Below, in pieces: positions 53,536 through 64,000 of a stretch of DNA of 64,000 nt. The notes beneath the pieces are model-generated. The model saw only the letters and a list, made by a program, of their open reading frames with translations, searched no databases and was not told the origin of the DNA. Numbering within the stretch: position 1 is the stretch's first letter; each line of letters starts with the position of its first letter. The stretch lies in assembly GCF_048569485.1 (NCBI RefSeq), contig NC_134354.1, forward strand, positions 443,286,779-443,350,778. The letters are read 5' to 3'. Made by a program: the position numbers and the translations under genes. Origin of the DNA: Anomaloglossus baeobatrachus (lineage: Eukaryota > Chordata > Amphibia > Anura > Aromobatidae).

Positions 53536-54296
53536 GAGGGTCCATGGTAAACAGGTAGTGGACAGGGATCAGAATTAAGCTCTGACCACTTCACAGCTAT
53601 ACACCCCCATATACAGCTATCTCCAAGGTACCAAATGGTCCCATAATTTTCTGTTTTTACCAGCTTTAACTTTTTCAGAACATTGCATGAGAGTAGCTTT
53701 TCTATAAGACTGGACCAGATCCGCTGGCCTTTCCTCCTAATGTGCTTCAAGTAAACTTTGGGGCCCATAATACTGTCACCAGTTCTCTAATTGTCCTTAC
53801 TTGAACCTTTTTTGTTAAGCACCAACCACTGCTTATGAGAAGCACCTCATTAGAACTGACATTTTAAGGATGCTAACACCCAGTCATCCAGCCATCACAA
53901 TTTATCTATTTCCAGTCTTTCTGCTTACGTTTACTATTTTTTCCTGCTTCAAACACATCAATTTAAAAAACGGACTATTTTTTTTATCTCCTAATACACC
54001 CTACCCCTAGACAGATGTCATCAAAATAAGATTTTCGCTTTACCAGCCAGTTGTTTTAATGATATGGCTCATCGTTGTATATACAATAATATTGAAGGTA
54101 GCATGCAAGTAACAAGTAAAATGATTGCTCCTGTCTTTACTAGAGTTGAGCGCGGTTCGCGGTTCTCCAGTTCTAGGCTCGAGTGATTTTTGGGCTGTTC
54201 GAGATCGAACTAGAACTCGAGCTTTTTGCTAAAAGCTCGATAGTTCAAGATACGTTCGAGAACGGTTCTAGCAGCAAAAAGCAGGGCTTTTTACAG

Positions 54297-54760
54297 CTAC
54301 AGTGTGCAGGAGCCATCGCTGGCAGCCTGCCAGAAGCTGGTAACCAAGATAAACATCGGGTATCCAAGCAAAGCGCTTTGGTTAGTAACCCGATGTTTAT
54401 CTTAGTTACGTGCAGGAAGCCCACACTTCCTGCTCAGCTCACTCCGCCCCCTCCTGCCCGCGGCATGTATACATACATACACACACACACACACACTCTC
54501 ACTCACGCACACCCCCCCCCCTCCCAGGTACAGTGTGCAGGAGCCATCGCTGGCAGCCTGCCACAAGCTGGTAACCAAGATAAACATCGGGTATCCAAGC
54601 AAAGCGCTTTGGTTAGTAACCCGATGTTTATCTTAGTTACGTGCAGGAAGCCCACACTCCCCGCTCAGCTCGCTCAGCCCCCTCCTGCCCGCGGCATGTA
54701 TACATACATATACACACACGCACACACACACACAATCTCACCCCCCCCCGCTCGGCTTAC
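54297..54760 (+). repeat. 231-bp tandem duplication with internal hairpins
   Basis: acagtgtgcaggagccatcg recurs at 54299 and 54530. Each copy contains taaccaagataaacatcggg and its inverted partner acccgatgtttatcttagtt, forming a stem, followed by a CA-rich tract. The open frame 54183-54896 arises from the duplication. Confidence 0.9.
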
Positions 54761-55149
54761 CTGCGGTGATGAAGTCCCGCCATCCCGACCTCAGCGCTGT
54801 CACTGTCCTCCATGGCCGCCGCTTGTCACATCACCTATCGCTTCCGACCCGAGACTGACACTGGCGGTGACGTCGCGGACCTCTCGCGATACTTGATGTG
54901 AAGGCGCCGGTCATTGAACTCAGTGACAGGGGCTGTCGGCAGTGCTGGAGATCAGCGCAGGTAATGTACCTCGCTGACAGCAGCACTTGTCATCCCCTGC
55001 AGTGACCTGGGCTGACCCATTGATGTTAGCTCAGGTCACTGCATTGCTCTCCCAGCCAATGGGGAACATCCTGCTCTTCATTGACTGGGACAGTGTGGAT
55101 CGTCATGGCAACCCCTTGGATTACACCAGACCTGGATTTGTTTTTCTTT

Positions 55150-55560
55150 CTAATAAATTGGTTAAAGAGGGAATGTTTTGGGGAGTGTTTTTTCAAATAA
55201 AAATGTGTTTGTCGTCTATTTTTTTTTATTACTGACTGGGTTGGTGATGTCGGGTATCTGATAGACGCCTGACCTCACCAACCCCAGGGCTTGATGCCAG
55301 GTGACATTACACATCTGGTATTAACCCCATATATTACCCCGTTTGCCACCGCACCAGGGCGCGGGATGAGCTGGGGCGAAGCACCAGGATTGGCGCATCT
55401 AATGGATGCGCCACTTCTGGGGCGGCTGCGGCCTGCTATTTTTAGGCTTGGGAGAGTCCAATAACCATGGACCTCCCTAGTCTGAGAATATCAGGCCCCA
55501 GCTGTCTGCTTTACCTTGGCTGGTGATCCAATTTTGGGGGACCCCTACGTGTTTTTTTTT
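55150..55560 (+). repeat. Module duplicated at 57845-58260, copy 1
   Basis: aataaattggttaaagaggg then aatgttttggggag, followed by attggcgcatctaatggatg, ggcctgctatttt and ctttaccttggctggtgatc, all recur in the same order at 57845-58260 with about 10-15% change by eye. The two copies bracket the minisatellite and the Penelope-like piece. Confidence 0.88.
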
Positions 55561-55779
55561 TTTAAATTATTTATTTAATTTAAAATAACAGCGTGGGGTG
55601 CCCTCAGTTTTGGATTACCAGCCAAGGTGAGGTTGCCAGCTGTGGTCTGCAGGCTGCAGCCGTCTGCTTTACCCTAGCTGGCTACAAAACTAGGGGGAAC
55701 CCTACGTCATTTTTTTTTTTTCATTTTTTTGGCTAAATACAAAGCTAAGCACCCCTTAGTGCCACATGAAAGGCACCAA

Positions 55780-57055
55780 AAGGTGCTCCACTTTTTCTCC
55801 ACTTTTTCTCCACTTTTTCTCCATTTATTCTCCACTTTTTCTCCATTTATTCTCCACTTTTTCTCCACTTTTTCTCCACTTTTTCTCCACTTTTTCTCCA
55901 TTTTTTTCTCCATTTTTTCTCCACTTTTTCTCCACTTTTTTCTCCACTTTTTCTCCTCTTATGCTCCACTTTTTCTCCACTTTTTTCTCCACTTTTTTCT
56001 CCACTTTTTCTCCTCTTATGCTCCACTTTTTCTCCTCTCATGCTCCACTTTTTCTCCACTTTTTCTCCTCTTAATCTCCACTTTTTCTCCATTTATTCTC
56101 CACTTTTTCTCCACTTTTTCTCCATTTTTTTCTCCACTTTTTCTCCTCTTATGCTCCACTTTTTCTCCATTTTTTTCTCCATTTTTTCTCCACTTTTTCT
56201 CCACTTTTTTCTCCACTTTTTCTCCTCTTAATCTCCACTTTTTCTCCTCTTAATCTCCACTTTTTCTCCTCTTAATCTCCACTTTTTCTCCTCTTATGCT
56301 CCACTTTTTTCTCCACTTTTTTCTCCACTTTTTTCTCCACTTTTTTCTCCACTTTTTTCTCCACTTTTTTCTCCACTTTTTTCTCCACTTTTTCTCCACT
56401 TTCTCTCCACTTTTTCTCCACTTTTTCTCCTCTTATGCTCCACTTTTTCTCCTCTTATGCTCCACTTTTTCTCCACTTTTTCTCCACTTTTTCTCCACTT
56501 TTTCTCCTCTTATGCTCCACTTTTTCTCCACTTTTTCTCCACTTTTTCTCCTCTTATGCTCTACTTTTTCTCCACTTTTTCTCCTCTTAATCTCCACTTT
56601 TTCTCCTCTTATGCTCCACTTTTTCTCCACTTTTTCTCCACTTTTTTCTCCACTTTTTCTCCTCTTATGCTCCACTTTTTCTCCACTTTTTCTCCACTTT
56701 TTCTCCTCTTATGCTCCACTTTTTCTCCACTTTTTCTCCTCTTATGCTCCACTTTTTCTCCACTTTTTCTCCACTTTTTTCTCCACTTTTTCTCCTCTTA
56801 TGCTCCACTTTTTCTCCACTTTTTCTCCTCTTATGCTCCACTTTTTCTCCACTTTTTTTCCACTTTTTCTCCACTTTTTTCTCCACTTTTTTCTCCACTT
56901 TTTCTCCACTTTTTCTCCTCTTATGCTCCACTTTTTCTCCACTTTTTCTCCACTTTTTCTCCACTTTTTTCTCCACTTTTTTCTCCACTTTTTTCTCCAC
57001 TTTTTCTCCTCTTATGCTCCACTTTTTCTCCACTTTTTCTCCACTTTTTCTCCGT
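55780..57055 (+). repeat. CTCCACTTTTT minisatellite, about 1.3 kb
   Basis: The word tttttctccac is repeated about a hundred times with variants (ctcctcttatgctccac, ctccatttatt). It gives long low-complexity frames (Ser/Phe/His plus strand, Lys/Glu minus strand), none a gene. Strong purine/pyrimidine asymmetry favours triplex-type DNA. Confidence 0.97.
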
Positions 57056-57540
57056 TCTTTTTCTATGGTCGGTCTACCCATTAGCTCTGCCATGCATACT
57101 GTAGCTCTACACCTACTGCACATGTTACTTTATGATTGACATCTCTTTCGTACCAGAGCTGTCTAAGCCTACTTTGACCCCATATTTGTCATTACTATAT
57201 TGTCCTTGTACTGTATTATGACATTTGTATCATGTGTTTCATTTCTTGCTGTGTTGCAATTTTTTTGCTGCATCCCAATTGTACCTCTACATTGTTCGAG
57301 TTTATGTTATTGTTCTCTCACTCTTATGTGATACTGATTATTGTCATTTTTCATGATTACATGCAGATAAGTCCAATCTGACGAAGGCTCAGGCCGAAAC
57401 GTCATTTGTAACTTGTTTTGGACAAAAACATATATGCTTATGAAAAAAAAATTTCTTAATACGGACCAATAAAGAGTGATTTTGCATTACTATCCATTGT
57501 GACTTACTGACTTAGTCTGGGAGATATAGAGTGCCGAGGT
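57056..57540 (+). mobile_element. Penelope-like 3'-terminal piece
   Basis: A short non-coding segment ending with gacgaaggctcaggccgaaa then cgtc, then a polyadenylation-like aataaagagtgattttgcat. These words are typical of Penelope-like terminal repeats in frogs and fish. It lies between the two copies of the duplicated module. Confidence 0.5.
57371..57423 (+). ncRNA. Hammerhead-ribozyme-like motif
   Basis: CTGACGA (57378-57384) matches the CUGANGA core. Stem II is GGC-TCAG-GCC (57386-57395), followed by GAAA (57396-57399) and CGTC with a possible cleavage site after 57403. Flanking GTCC (57371-57374) pairs with GGAC (57420-57423), and AAT (57375-57377) with ATT (57404-57406), giving stem I with an internal loop. 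Helix III would be minimal, as known for the hammerheads of Penelope-like elements, which may work as dimers. Activity not shown. Confidence 0.5.
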
Positions 57541-57844
57541 TACTCACTAATTTTATCTATTATTACCTCTGAGCACCTATATACCAGTGAGCAGAGCTTC
57601 CTCTACAGTAGTTCTCCTGATTAGGCATGCCCTTACCTCATGAGCAGGGCATTGCAGCTTTGGTAGCAACCATTACGACATGGACTCTGCTGCTGTGGAC
57701 CCGGGGAGAGTGAGTGCAGATTCATTGCACCCACACTCCTCACATGAAGGGTCCGCACTCCTAGAAAATGGGGGATACGTTCCCTGAGTGTCTCCCCCCA
57801 TATTCTAGACGGTCCAGAGTCGTCGTGGGACCCCTTTATTTTTT

Positions 57845-58260
57845 TTCTTACAATAAATTGGTGAAAGAGGAAATGTTTTGGGGACTGTTTTTTCAAATAA
57901 ATTTCTTTTGTCGATTTTTTGTTTTTGTTAGTACTGACAGTTTATGATGTTGGGTATCTAATAGACGCCATGACATCACAAACTGCTGGGCTTGATCTCA
58001 GGTGACTTTACAGCTAGTATCAACCCGATTTATTACCCCGTTTGCCACTGCACCAGGGCACGGGATGAGCTGGGGTGAAGCGCCAGGATTGGCGCATCTA
58101 GTGGATGCGCCACGTCTGGGGTGCCTGCGGCCTGCTATTTTAGGCTGTGAAGGCCCAATAACTATGGACCTTCCCACCCTGAGAATACCAGACCACAGCT
58201 GTCCGCTTTACCTTGGCTGGTGATCCAATTTGGGGGGGACCCTACTTTTATTGTGTAATT
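57845..58260 (+). repeat. Module duplicated at 55150-55560, copy 2
   Basis: Same order of words as copy 1 (aataaattggtgaaagagga ... ctttaccttggctggtgatc). Following it, shorter diverged echoes of ctgctttaccctagctggct and gggctcccgctgcatt-like text continue to about 58780. Confidence 0.88.
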
Positions 58261-58868
58261 ATTAATATTTATAAAATAATTATAAAAAAGAGCCTGAGGG
58301 GACCTCCACATTGGATCCCCAACCACGGTAAAGCTGCCAGCTGTGGTTTTCAGGCTACAGCCATCTGCTTTACCCTAGCTGGCTATCAAAAATGGGGGGA
58401 CCCAACGTAATTTTTTTTTTTTAAATAGAAAAAATTAATGGGCTTCCCTGTATTTTGATTGCCAACCAAGGTAACGGCAGGCAGATGGGGGTGGCAACCC
58501 ATAGCTGTCTGCTTTATCTGCGCTGAGAATCAAAAATACCGCGGAGCGCTATGTCATTTTTTTAAAGATTTATTTTTACAGCACTGTGATGTCCAGCAAT
58601 CAAAATACAGGGAAGCCCATTTTATTTTTAGTTATTTAAATAAATAATTAAAAAAAATATATATGGGCTCCCGCTGCATTTTTTGTATTGCTAGCTAAGG
58701 GTAATCCAAGCAGCTACTGGCTGCTAACCCCCACTGCTTGGTGTTACCTTCACTGGCAATGGAAAATCCAGGGAAGCATTTTTTATTTTTTTTGCCAAAA
58801 AACTACAAAAAAAAGGACGTGAGCTTCGCCATATTTTTGTATGCTAGCCAGGTATAGCAGGCAGGTGC

Positions 58869-59746
58869 TGGAAGAGTTGGATACAGCGCCAGAAGATGGC
58901 GCTTCTATGAAAATGCCATTTTCTGAGGTGGCTGCAGACTGCAATTCGCAGCAGTGGGGCCCAGAAAGCTCAGGCCAACCGGTGGTGCGGATTCCAATCC
59001 CCAGCTGCCTAGTTGTACCTGGCTGGACACAAAAATGGGGCAAAGCCTACGTCATTTGTTTTCTAATTATTTCATGAAATTCATGAAATAATAAAAAAAG
59101 GGCTTCCCCTTATTTTTGGTTCCCAGCCGGGTACAAATAGGCAACTGGGGGTTGGGGGCAGCCGTACCTGCCTGCTGTACCTGGCTAGCATACAAAAATA
59201 TGGCGAAGCCCACATAATTTTTTCAGGGGGCAAAAAACTTCTGCATACAGTCCTGGATGGAGTATGCTGAGCCTTGTAGTTCTGCAGCTGCTGTCTGTCT
59301 GTATGGAGAAGAGCAGACAGCAGCTGCAGAACTACAAGGCTCAGCATACTCCATCCAGGACTGTATGCAGAAGTTTTTTGCCCACCAAAAAAATTACGTG
59401 GGCTTCGCCATATTTTTGTATGCTAGCCAGGTACAGCTGGCAGCCACGGGCTGCCTCCAACCCCCAGTTGCCTATTTGTACCCGGCTGGGAACCAAAAAT
59501 ATAGGGAAGCCCGTTTTTTTTAATTATTTCACTTATTTCATGAAATAATTAAAAAACAAATGACGTGGGCTTCGCCCTATTTTTGTGTCCAGCCGGGTAC
59601 AACTAGGCAGCTGGGGATTGGAATCCGCAGCACAGGTTAGCCCGAGGTTTGTGGGCGCCTCTGCTGCGGATTTCAGTCCGCAGCCGTCCCAGAAAATGGC
59701 GCTCTCATAGAAGCGCCATCATCTGGCGCTGTATCCAACTCTTCCA
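58869..59746. repeat. Large imperfect palindrome, ~430-bp arms
   Basis: Left arm 58869-59300 pairs with right arm 59312-59746. Matches include gaagagttggatacagcgcc against ggcgctgtatccaactcttc, and near the centre actccatccaggactgtatg against catacagtcctggatggagt. The central stem gttctgcagctgctgtctg is nearly perfect with a ~12-base loop. The arms are diverged outward, so gene conversion near the centre is likely. Confidence 0.9.
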
Positions 59747-60598
59747 ACAGCCCTGGAGCCGGGTGGCTTGTTGGGTAATCATGAGTTAATACTGGCTTTG
59801 TTTTACCAGCCAGTATTAAGCCAGAGATTCTTAATGTCAGGCACGTTTGACCCGGCCATTAAGAATCTCCAATAAAGGGTTAAAAAAAAGACACCACACA
59901 GAGAAAAAATACTTTAAAAGAAATAAATACACAGACACATTAGAGACTCCATCTTTTTTACCCCCTGTCAGCCCTCCACGATCCTGCTCTTCTGTCTTCT
60001 TTCTTTCTAGTGTAGTAGTAGTGACGATTGTAGTGAGGAAGGATGAGATTCACCAGCTCATCACTTGGGGCTGGGGAACCTCCATCCTCACTACAATGCT
60101 CACTACAATCGCGAAGCAGCGTGCAGCCTTCACTCCGTGAGTGATCACTGCTGGCTGCTAGCGGTAACGCTGACAGACGCGTTACCATAGCAACGGTGCT
60201 CTCGGAGCCGCGGTTAGCGGTGACGTCACCGCTAACTGCGTTGCTATCGCAACGGTGATCTCCGTTAATGACCGGCTGTGTCAGCCGGTCCCTAACGGAA
60301 CGGGGAGTCGACCGTGTGCTAGAGCATGTCGCCGGTACACGGCGATACACATATGTGCACCGTGTACCGGAGAGATGCACTCGCAGGTCCTACATGACGT
60401 GTCATAGTCATGTGACCAGTCTGTAGCCAATGAGATAATAGCCACGTGACTGGTCACATGGCTATTTTGACGTCACGATAGGTCCTGCTTCTCTGCTGGC
60501 AGTGCAGGTCACCGGGAGGATTCAGCGATCATCGGATGGAATAGCGGCAGGAGACAGAGTGCAGAAGGGATCGCGAGGACCGGTAAGTGTTATGGCAA
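59747..60598. other. hAT right interior without genes
   Basis: Contains CpG-rich sequence (60120-60580) with small palindromes such as gttaccatagcaacggtg, cacgtgactggtcacatggc and gtacacggcgatacac...gtgcaccgtgtac. No supported gene; frame 60502-60882 runs over the element end. Confidence 0.5.
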
Positions 60599-60670
60599 TG
60601 TTTATTAACTGTTTGTGTACATTTATAATGCATTTTTATGTGTTTGTGATTGCCTCCCATTATAGCCTAT

Positions 60671-60716
60671 ACGTTCGAGTTCGGTTCGTCGAACGTTCGA
60701 CGAGCCGAACTCGAAC
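60671..60716. repeat. Subterminal palindrome of the second hAT element
   Basis: cgttcgagttcggttcgtcg then aacgttcgacgagccgaact then cgaacg is self-complementary with one or two mismatches. It corresponds to the shorter perfect palindrome at 16575-16609 in the first element. Confidence 0.85.
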
Positions 60717-60782
60717 GGGACCTCCGTTCGGCGAACCACCTCGAGCCGAACCGCGACCGGTTCGCTCATCTCTAGTCTTTAC

Positions 60783-61217
60783 ATATAAAGGTGAATGCAA
60801 GTTCACCAGCAGTGTGAAATATAATCATAAAAAAACTTTAATGGTTTTCTTGGCTGGTTTCCCACATGTCTATTCTCTTTAATCTTTTAGGCAATGCTTT
60901 TATCTCTCTTTGTACCTGGCACCTAACATTGAACACTACATGACAGCGAGTGACAACAGATTATCAGACACTTCTCCACTTGTAATCTCAGCCTTGGAAT
61001 AATGGCTTTTCATTTTCTAGCTGAGAACCTGTTGCAAGTCAGATCTATATTTTACTTGCCCTTCACTGAAACCAAGCTCTTAAGGCTAATCCTCTTCAAG
61101 TCATTAGTAAAGCACTGCTAATACTATTACTACTAATAGTGAAAACTATAATTAACAAAGTTAAAAATAAAAAAATAAGATGATATACTGAATTCCATAA
61201 ATTGATAAAAGGCATAT
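60783..61217. other. Gene-free intronic sequence
   Basis: AT-rich sequence with no supported gene or repeat. Confidence 0.5.
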
Positions 61218-61218
61218 A

Positions 61219-62150
61219 CAGCAAATAAAATAAGTATTGAACACTTCATCAATTTTCTAAGTAAATATATTTCAAGAGGTGCTATTGACATGAATTTCTC
61301 ACAAGATGTTGGTGAAAACCCATCCAATCCACACAGACAAAGAAATCAAATCACAGATGTCCATAAATTTAGTGATGTGTAATAGTGAGAAATGACACAG
61401 TGAAAAATTATTGACCACACTTACTAAAATGTATTTAAAACTTCATAGAAAAGCCTTGGTTGGTGATGACAGCTTCACGTTGCCTCTTGTATGAAGAAAC
61501 TAGCCACATGCATTGCTCAGGTGTGATTTTGGCACATTTTTGTACACAAACACTCTTCAAATCCTAAAAGTTCCATGAACTGCTTCTATGAATTCTGAGC
61601 TTTAGTTCCTTACAAAAATGTTTTTTTATATATAGGTCATGTGATTGGCTGGGCCATTCTAGCAGCTTAATTTTTTTTCTCTGAAACCAACTGAATGTTT
61701 CCTTGGCAGTGTGTTTGGGATCATTGTCTTGCTGAAATATCCACCCTTGTTCCATCTTCATCATACTGGTAGATGGCAGCAGATCTTGAGACAGCTCACT
61801 GGTTTTACCCATCATGAATGGTCTCTTATGTGGTACTTTGGTAATCAAACACCTTTTTACAGGCCATCCGTTGAACCAGCTGATACTATTTTTTACTGAC
61901 AGGCTTGTTTTCGAACTACTGATAGATTACAGCTGCTATCATGATGACTTTCCATGGCTTTGGAACCTCTCTTTCTTCATGTGTTCAATACTTTTTCCTT
62001 ATGTCATGTTTTTATTATTAGGCACAACTTAATTTACGGAACTGTAAGGTTTGATTTCTTTAGCTGTATGGATTGGATGGTTTATTACCAACAAGTGGTG
62101 AGAAATTCATGTCAATAGCACCTTTAGAAATATATTTATTTTGAAAATGA
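61219..62150 (-). mobile_element. Tc1-type relic with internal deletions
   Basis: The left end (cagcaaataaaataagtatt then gaacacttcat, aagaggtgctattgacatga) is inverted at the right (tcatgtcaatagcaccttta then gaaatatattta). At about 930 bp it lacks much of the gene. The minus-strand frame 61848-61564 retains [11 protein letters not shown] then [20 protein letters not shown] and [10 protein letters not shown], the second catalytic Asp and part of the DDE end, with the sequence between deleted and the third acidic block altered ([10 protein letters not shown]). Confidence 0.8.
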
Positions 62151-62270
62151 ATTAGAAAAAGATTTACAAAGATTGATCCTTTTATTAAAGAGGCCTACTA
62201 TTTATATTTTCTTTCATTAAATGTGTGTATATGTGCATGTTACATAGTGTGAATGTATTAATAATATACT

Positions 62271-63468
62271 TGTGACGCCCTGGACCCCAGGGGTCACAGA
62301 ATAACCCCACATACACACACACCCTCCCCTGGTCAGGAACACCAGTCAAACAAAACCCTTGTTGCCTCCCTCCAGGCTTGATGTCCACACCAGGTGGGGC
62401 GGAGCCAGGCGGTTGACCCCGCCCACCGAGGAGTTCACAGGCCTGGAGGTGGGAAAAGCCAGTGGAGTTCAGTTTTGAAGTTGAAGTGGAGAGGTGGAAG
62501 TGAGAGGAGCTAAGACTGTGTGTGTCTGGGTCGGAGTCCAGGCATGATCAGCAAGGTTGGCAGATGGTGGTGGCCGTCTGCAGGAGTTGGTGGAGGTTTG
62601 CGGAACCGTAGGACTGGGGTCGGGCCCGCCGGTACCGAACCGGGGAGCAGATTGAAGCCAAGCACGAAGGCAGGGTACTCAGACCCCGACTAGGCTCGGA
62701 AGCCGCCGTAAAGGTCAAATTCTCTGATTGCGGTCTGGACCTCAGGGGTTCATTCCCAACCAAGTCCCGTCAGAAGGCAACAGCCCAACCTATCCGGATA
62801 AGAGCCACCGCCAACGGCCAGAGATCCAAGGGCCAGTGCCTGCGGGCAAAATCGGCTCTCCCGACACATAAAAGCCGGGAAGCGGACTACCCGTGGGAAT
62901 CCATAGGAATCAATCACTTACACATAGGTGCAGGGAAAGACAGCCACCATTAACCCGTCCGGGGAGAGTGAAGTCACCGCAGCCAACTGTGGGCCCCGTC
63001 CATCCAGCCGTTTGGTTTACCAGAGACTCTGTTCTTGTCTACCTGAGTGAGTACACCAGTGCCATACGGCACCGCGCTGCACCGCAACGTCGCACCCGCG
63101 TTCCACGCTGCCTCCCCGCATCGGCACCTGCACCTATAACCCTCCTCCCTACTCTCCAACCGGGGCCCCGGGACCAACAGCCCCTACCCACGGAGGGGTC
63201 AACAAACACCTTAGCTGCTCTCCGCCATCGCTCCCGGGATGCCCCGTCACCAGCAGCGGTGGTGCCCACCATCACCACGACCCGTGGGTGGCGTCACAAC
63301 CGACATCCCACCACCAAACCTCCCCCCTTTTCACTCGTGGGTGAGGAGGCGCTGCTCGAGCCCCCGGGTCCGGCCCCATGCTCAAGCCACCGAGGAGCAG
63401 AAGCACCGGACCCGAGCGCCAGCAAAAACCCAGGCGAGCAGCGTTCCCGAACCCCTCCGCCCGCGACA
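62271..63468 (+). mobile_element. Solo LTR related to the cold-shock element
   Basis: Begins TGTGACGCCCTGGACCCCAG and ends CGCCCGCGACA, with a 4-bp target duplication tact (62267-62270 and 63469-63472). The first ~200 bp follow the LTR of the element at 4033-8551 (minus strand): ggggtcacag, ccttgttgcctccctccagg, gatgtccacaccagg, ggcggttgaccccgcccacc. The middle is more diverged. No interior is attached, so it is the product of LTR-LTR recombination. Frame 62893-63561 is inside it and is not a gene. Confidence 0.85.
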
Positions 63469-63472
63469 TACT

Positions 63473-63756
63473 CACCTACCGCCACTCTCTCCGGTGTCCA
63501 GCTCCTTTTTCTCCGCCTCTCGGGGACATCACTGCAGTGTCAATTAACCTGCTCACTCTGAGTTTGAGCTGGAAGTTTCTTTTACATTGTAAACTTATGG
63601 AGCCTTGTTCTGAGATTCCATAGATTTATTGTAAAAGCCAATTCCAGGTTACAAAGAGCACAGGGTGACCCAGATATTCTGCAAGGGGAGTGGCATTACT
63701 GAGAAGAGGAGAAGAACGGCGCCTGAAACTGGAGAGTGCAGCAGTAGGGGGAGTAC
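63473..63756. other. Gene-free spacer
   Basis: Nothing recognised; no coding support. Confidence 0.45.
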
Positions 63757-63830
63757 CATGTTTTTCTGACTTTAAGACACACTTTTTAGTCTTGCTAAAA
63801 TGTATGCGCATCTTATAGTCTGCAGTTAGT
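63757..63830 (+). mobile_element. Diverged end of the TIR family seen at 19522
   Basis: accatgtttttctgacttta then agacacactttttag followed by gcgcatcttatagtctgcag resembles the ends taccgtatttttcgctttat then aagacgcac of the element at 19522-20698, with both a left- and a right-type arm about 70 bp apart. An old, short copy. Confidence 0.5.
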
Positions 63831-63887
63831 AAGGTCAGCAGTTCCAGACTTCCCTGAATCTACTTTAAATCATAGAGCATTCATAAG

Positions 63888-64000
63888 CGCTGTGCTCCTA
63901 TCGCTGAGACAACTAAGCGGCTGCATATTTCTCTCCATCTGTGTAATTACTGCTGAGCAGGAGAGACTGAGCTGATCTTGCTGGAAGGTTATGAAAAGCT
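63888..64000. repeat. Dispersed repeat, copy 2 (runs off the window)
   Basis: Matches 783-893 in the same orientation (ctgtgctcctatcg, gcatatttctctccatctgt, gagcaggagagactgagctga). It continues beyond the right edge. Confidence 0.7.

Larger units (their letters stand above)
52088..53975 (-). pseudogene. Ancient Tc1 transposon relic, split by two MITEs
   Basis: Three segments (52088-52354, 52919-53120, 53536-53975) read on the minus strand as one decayed transposase of the Tc1 group. It starts near 53950 (tgatgtgtttgaagcaggaa then aaat), passes KWHLGVLFELRNL (52980-53040) and continues to the DDE end region near 52100-52340 (caagtcaacaccttgaactt is the complement of the FKVLTW region). I recognise the nucleotide pattern from a widespread vertebrate Tc1 family. 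Many stops and indels; the frame is not readable for more than ~30 codons. Older than the other Tc1 copies. Confidence 0.68.
54141..60774. mobile_element. Second giant hAT element (6.6 kb), no transposase
   Basis: Ends tagagttgagcgcggttcgc and ggttcgctcatctcta, as in 1352-16669, with a perfect 8-bp target duplication gtctttac (54133-54140 and 60775-60782). Inside are a duplicated 231-bp segment, a duplicated ~400-bp module, a 1.3-kb minisatellite, a Penelope-like piece and a ~0.9-kb palindrome. No hAT protein sequence is present, so it depends on a transposase from elsewhere. Confidence 0.92.

Noticed and set aside
55707-57139. Long frames rich in Ser/Phe/Leu/His or Lys/Glu/Arg
   Set aside because: Direct translation of the tttttctccac minisatellite in different phases.
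62893-63561. 222-codon frame near the right edge
   Set aside because: It lies in the solo LTR and runs past its end; Pro/Arg-rich by composition, no motif.

Overview
The window looks like a stretch of a large, transposon-packed vertebrate genome, most likely an anuran amphibian (inference). Intact and decayed Tc1/mariner elements, giant hAT elements, an L1/Tx1-type LINE, an L2/CR1-type LINE tail, a tRNA-derived SINE, Penelope-like pieces and short TA-flanked MITEs are all present. The one clear host gene segment, the last exon of an HSP27 (hspb1) gene at 49450-49639 on the minus strand, is vertebrate and frog-like. There are no bacterial operons, CRISPR arrays, rRNA genes or free-standing tRNA genes.

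Layout. 1-1343 is gene-free sequence with an inverted repeat. 1352-16669 is one very large hAT element (TIRs TAGAG..TGAGCG, 8-bp target duplication gttgtggc). It holds two related tandem arrays, an L2-type LINE tail, a decayed and apparently permuted hAT transposase, a 220-bp array and a nested LTR element (4033-8551). 16670-20705 holds a MITE, a CR1-like tail, a decayed Tc1/mariner and a TIR element with a 60-bp minisatellite. 20706-27337 is a second LTR element. 27362-36113 is a mosaic of Penelope-like fragments, three Helitron-like elements full of a 33-bp minisatellite, and a Tc1 with a Penelope-type piece nested in it. 36168-37817 is a Tc1 with a complete transposase frame. 37837-41137 has degenerate arrays, a SINE and another Tc1. 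41138-49017 is a full-length LINE with a 17-bp target duplication and a nested Tc1. 49358-49639 is the hspb1 exon. 49820-54132 holds a Penelope-like inverted-end element, nested MITEs and an old Tc1. 54141-60774 is a second giant hAT element of the same family as the first. 61219-62150 is a Tc1 relic, 62271-63468 a solo LTR, and the tail has more dispersed repeats.

The most striking content is a pair of LTR elements on the minus strand. Each carries a protein with a host-type RNA-binding module and no recognisable polymerase or integrase. The element at 20706-27337 encodes one 1094-residue frame. After a Gypsy-like protease region it contains a long segment matching FXR1/FMR1-family proteins: KH0, KH1, KH2 and the start of the arginine/glycine-rich tail. 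The element at 4033-8551 encodes a 362-residue protein ending in a Y-box-type cold-shock domain. A solo LTR at 62271-63468 is related to the second element. I infer that host RNA-binding genes were captured, without introns, into non-autonomous LTR elements, possibly serving in RNA packaging or mRNP hitch-hiking. That functional idea is untested here.
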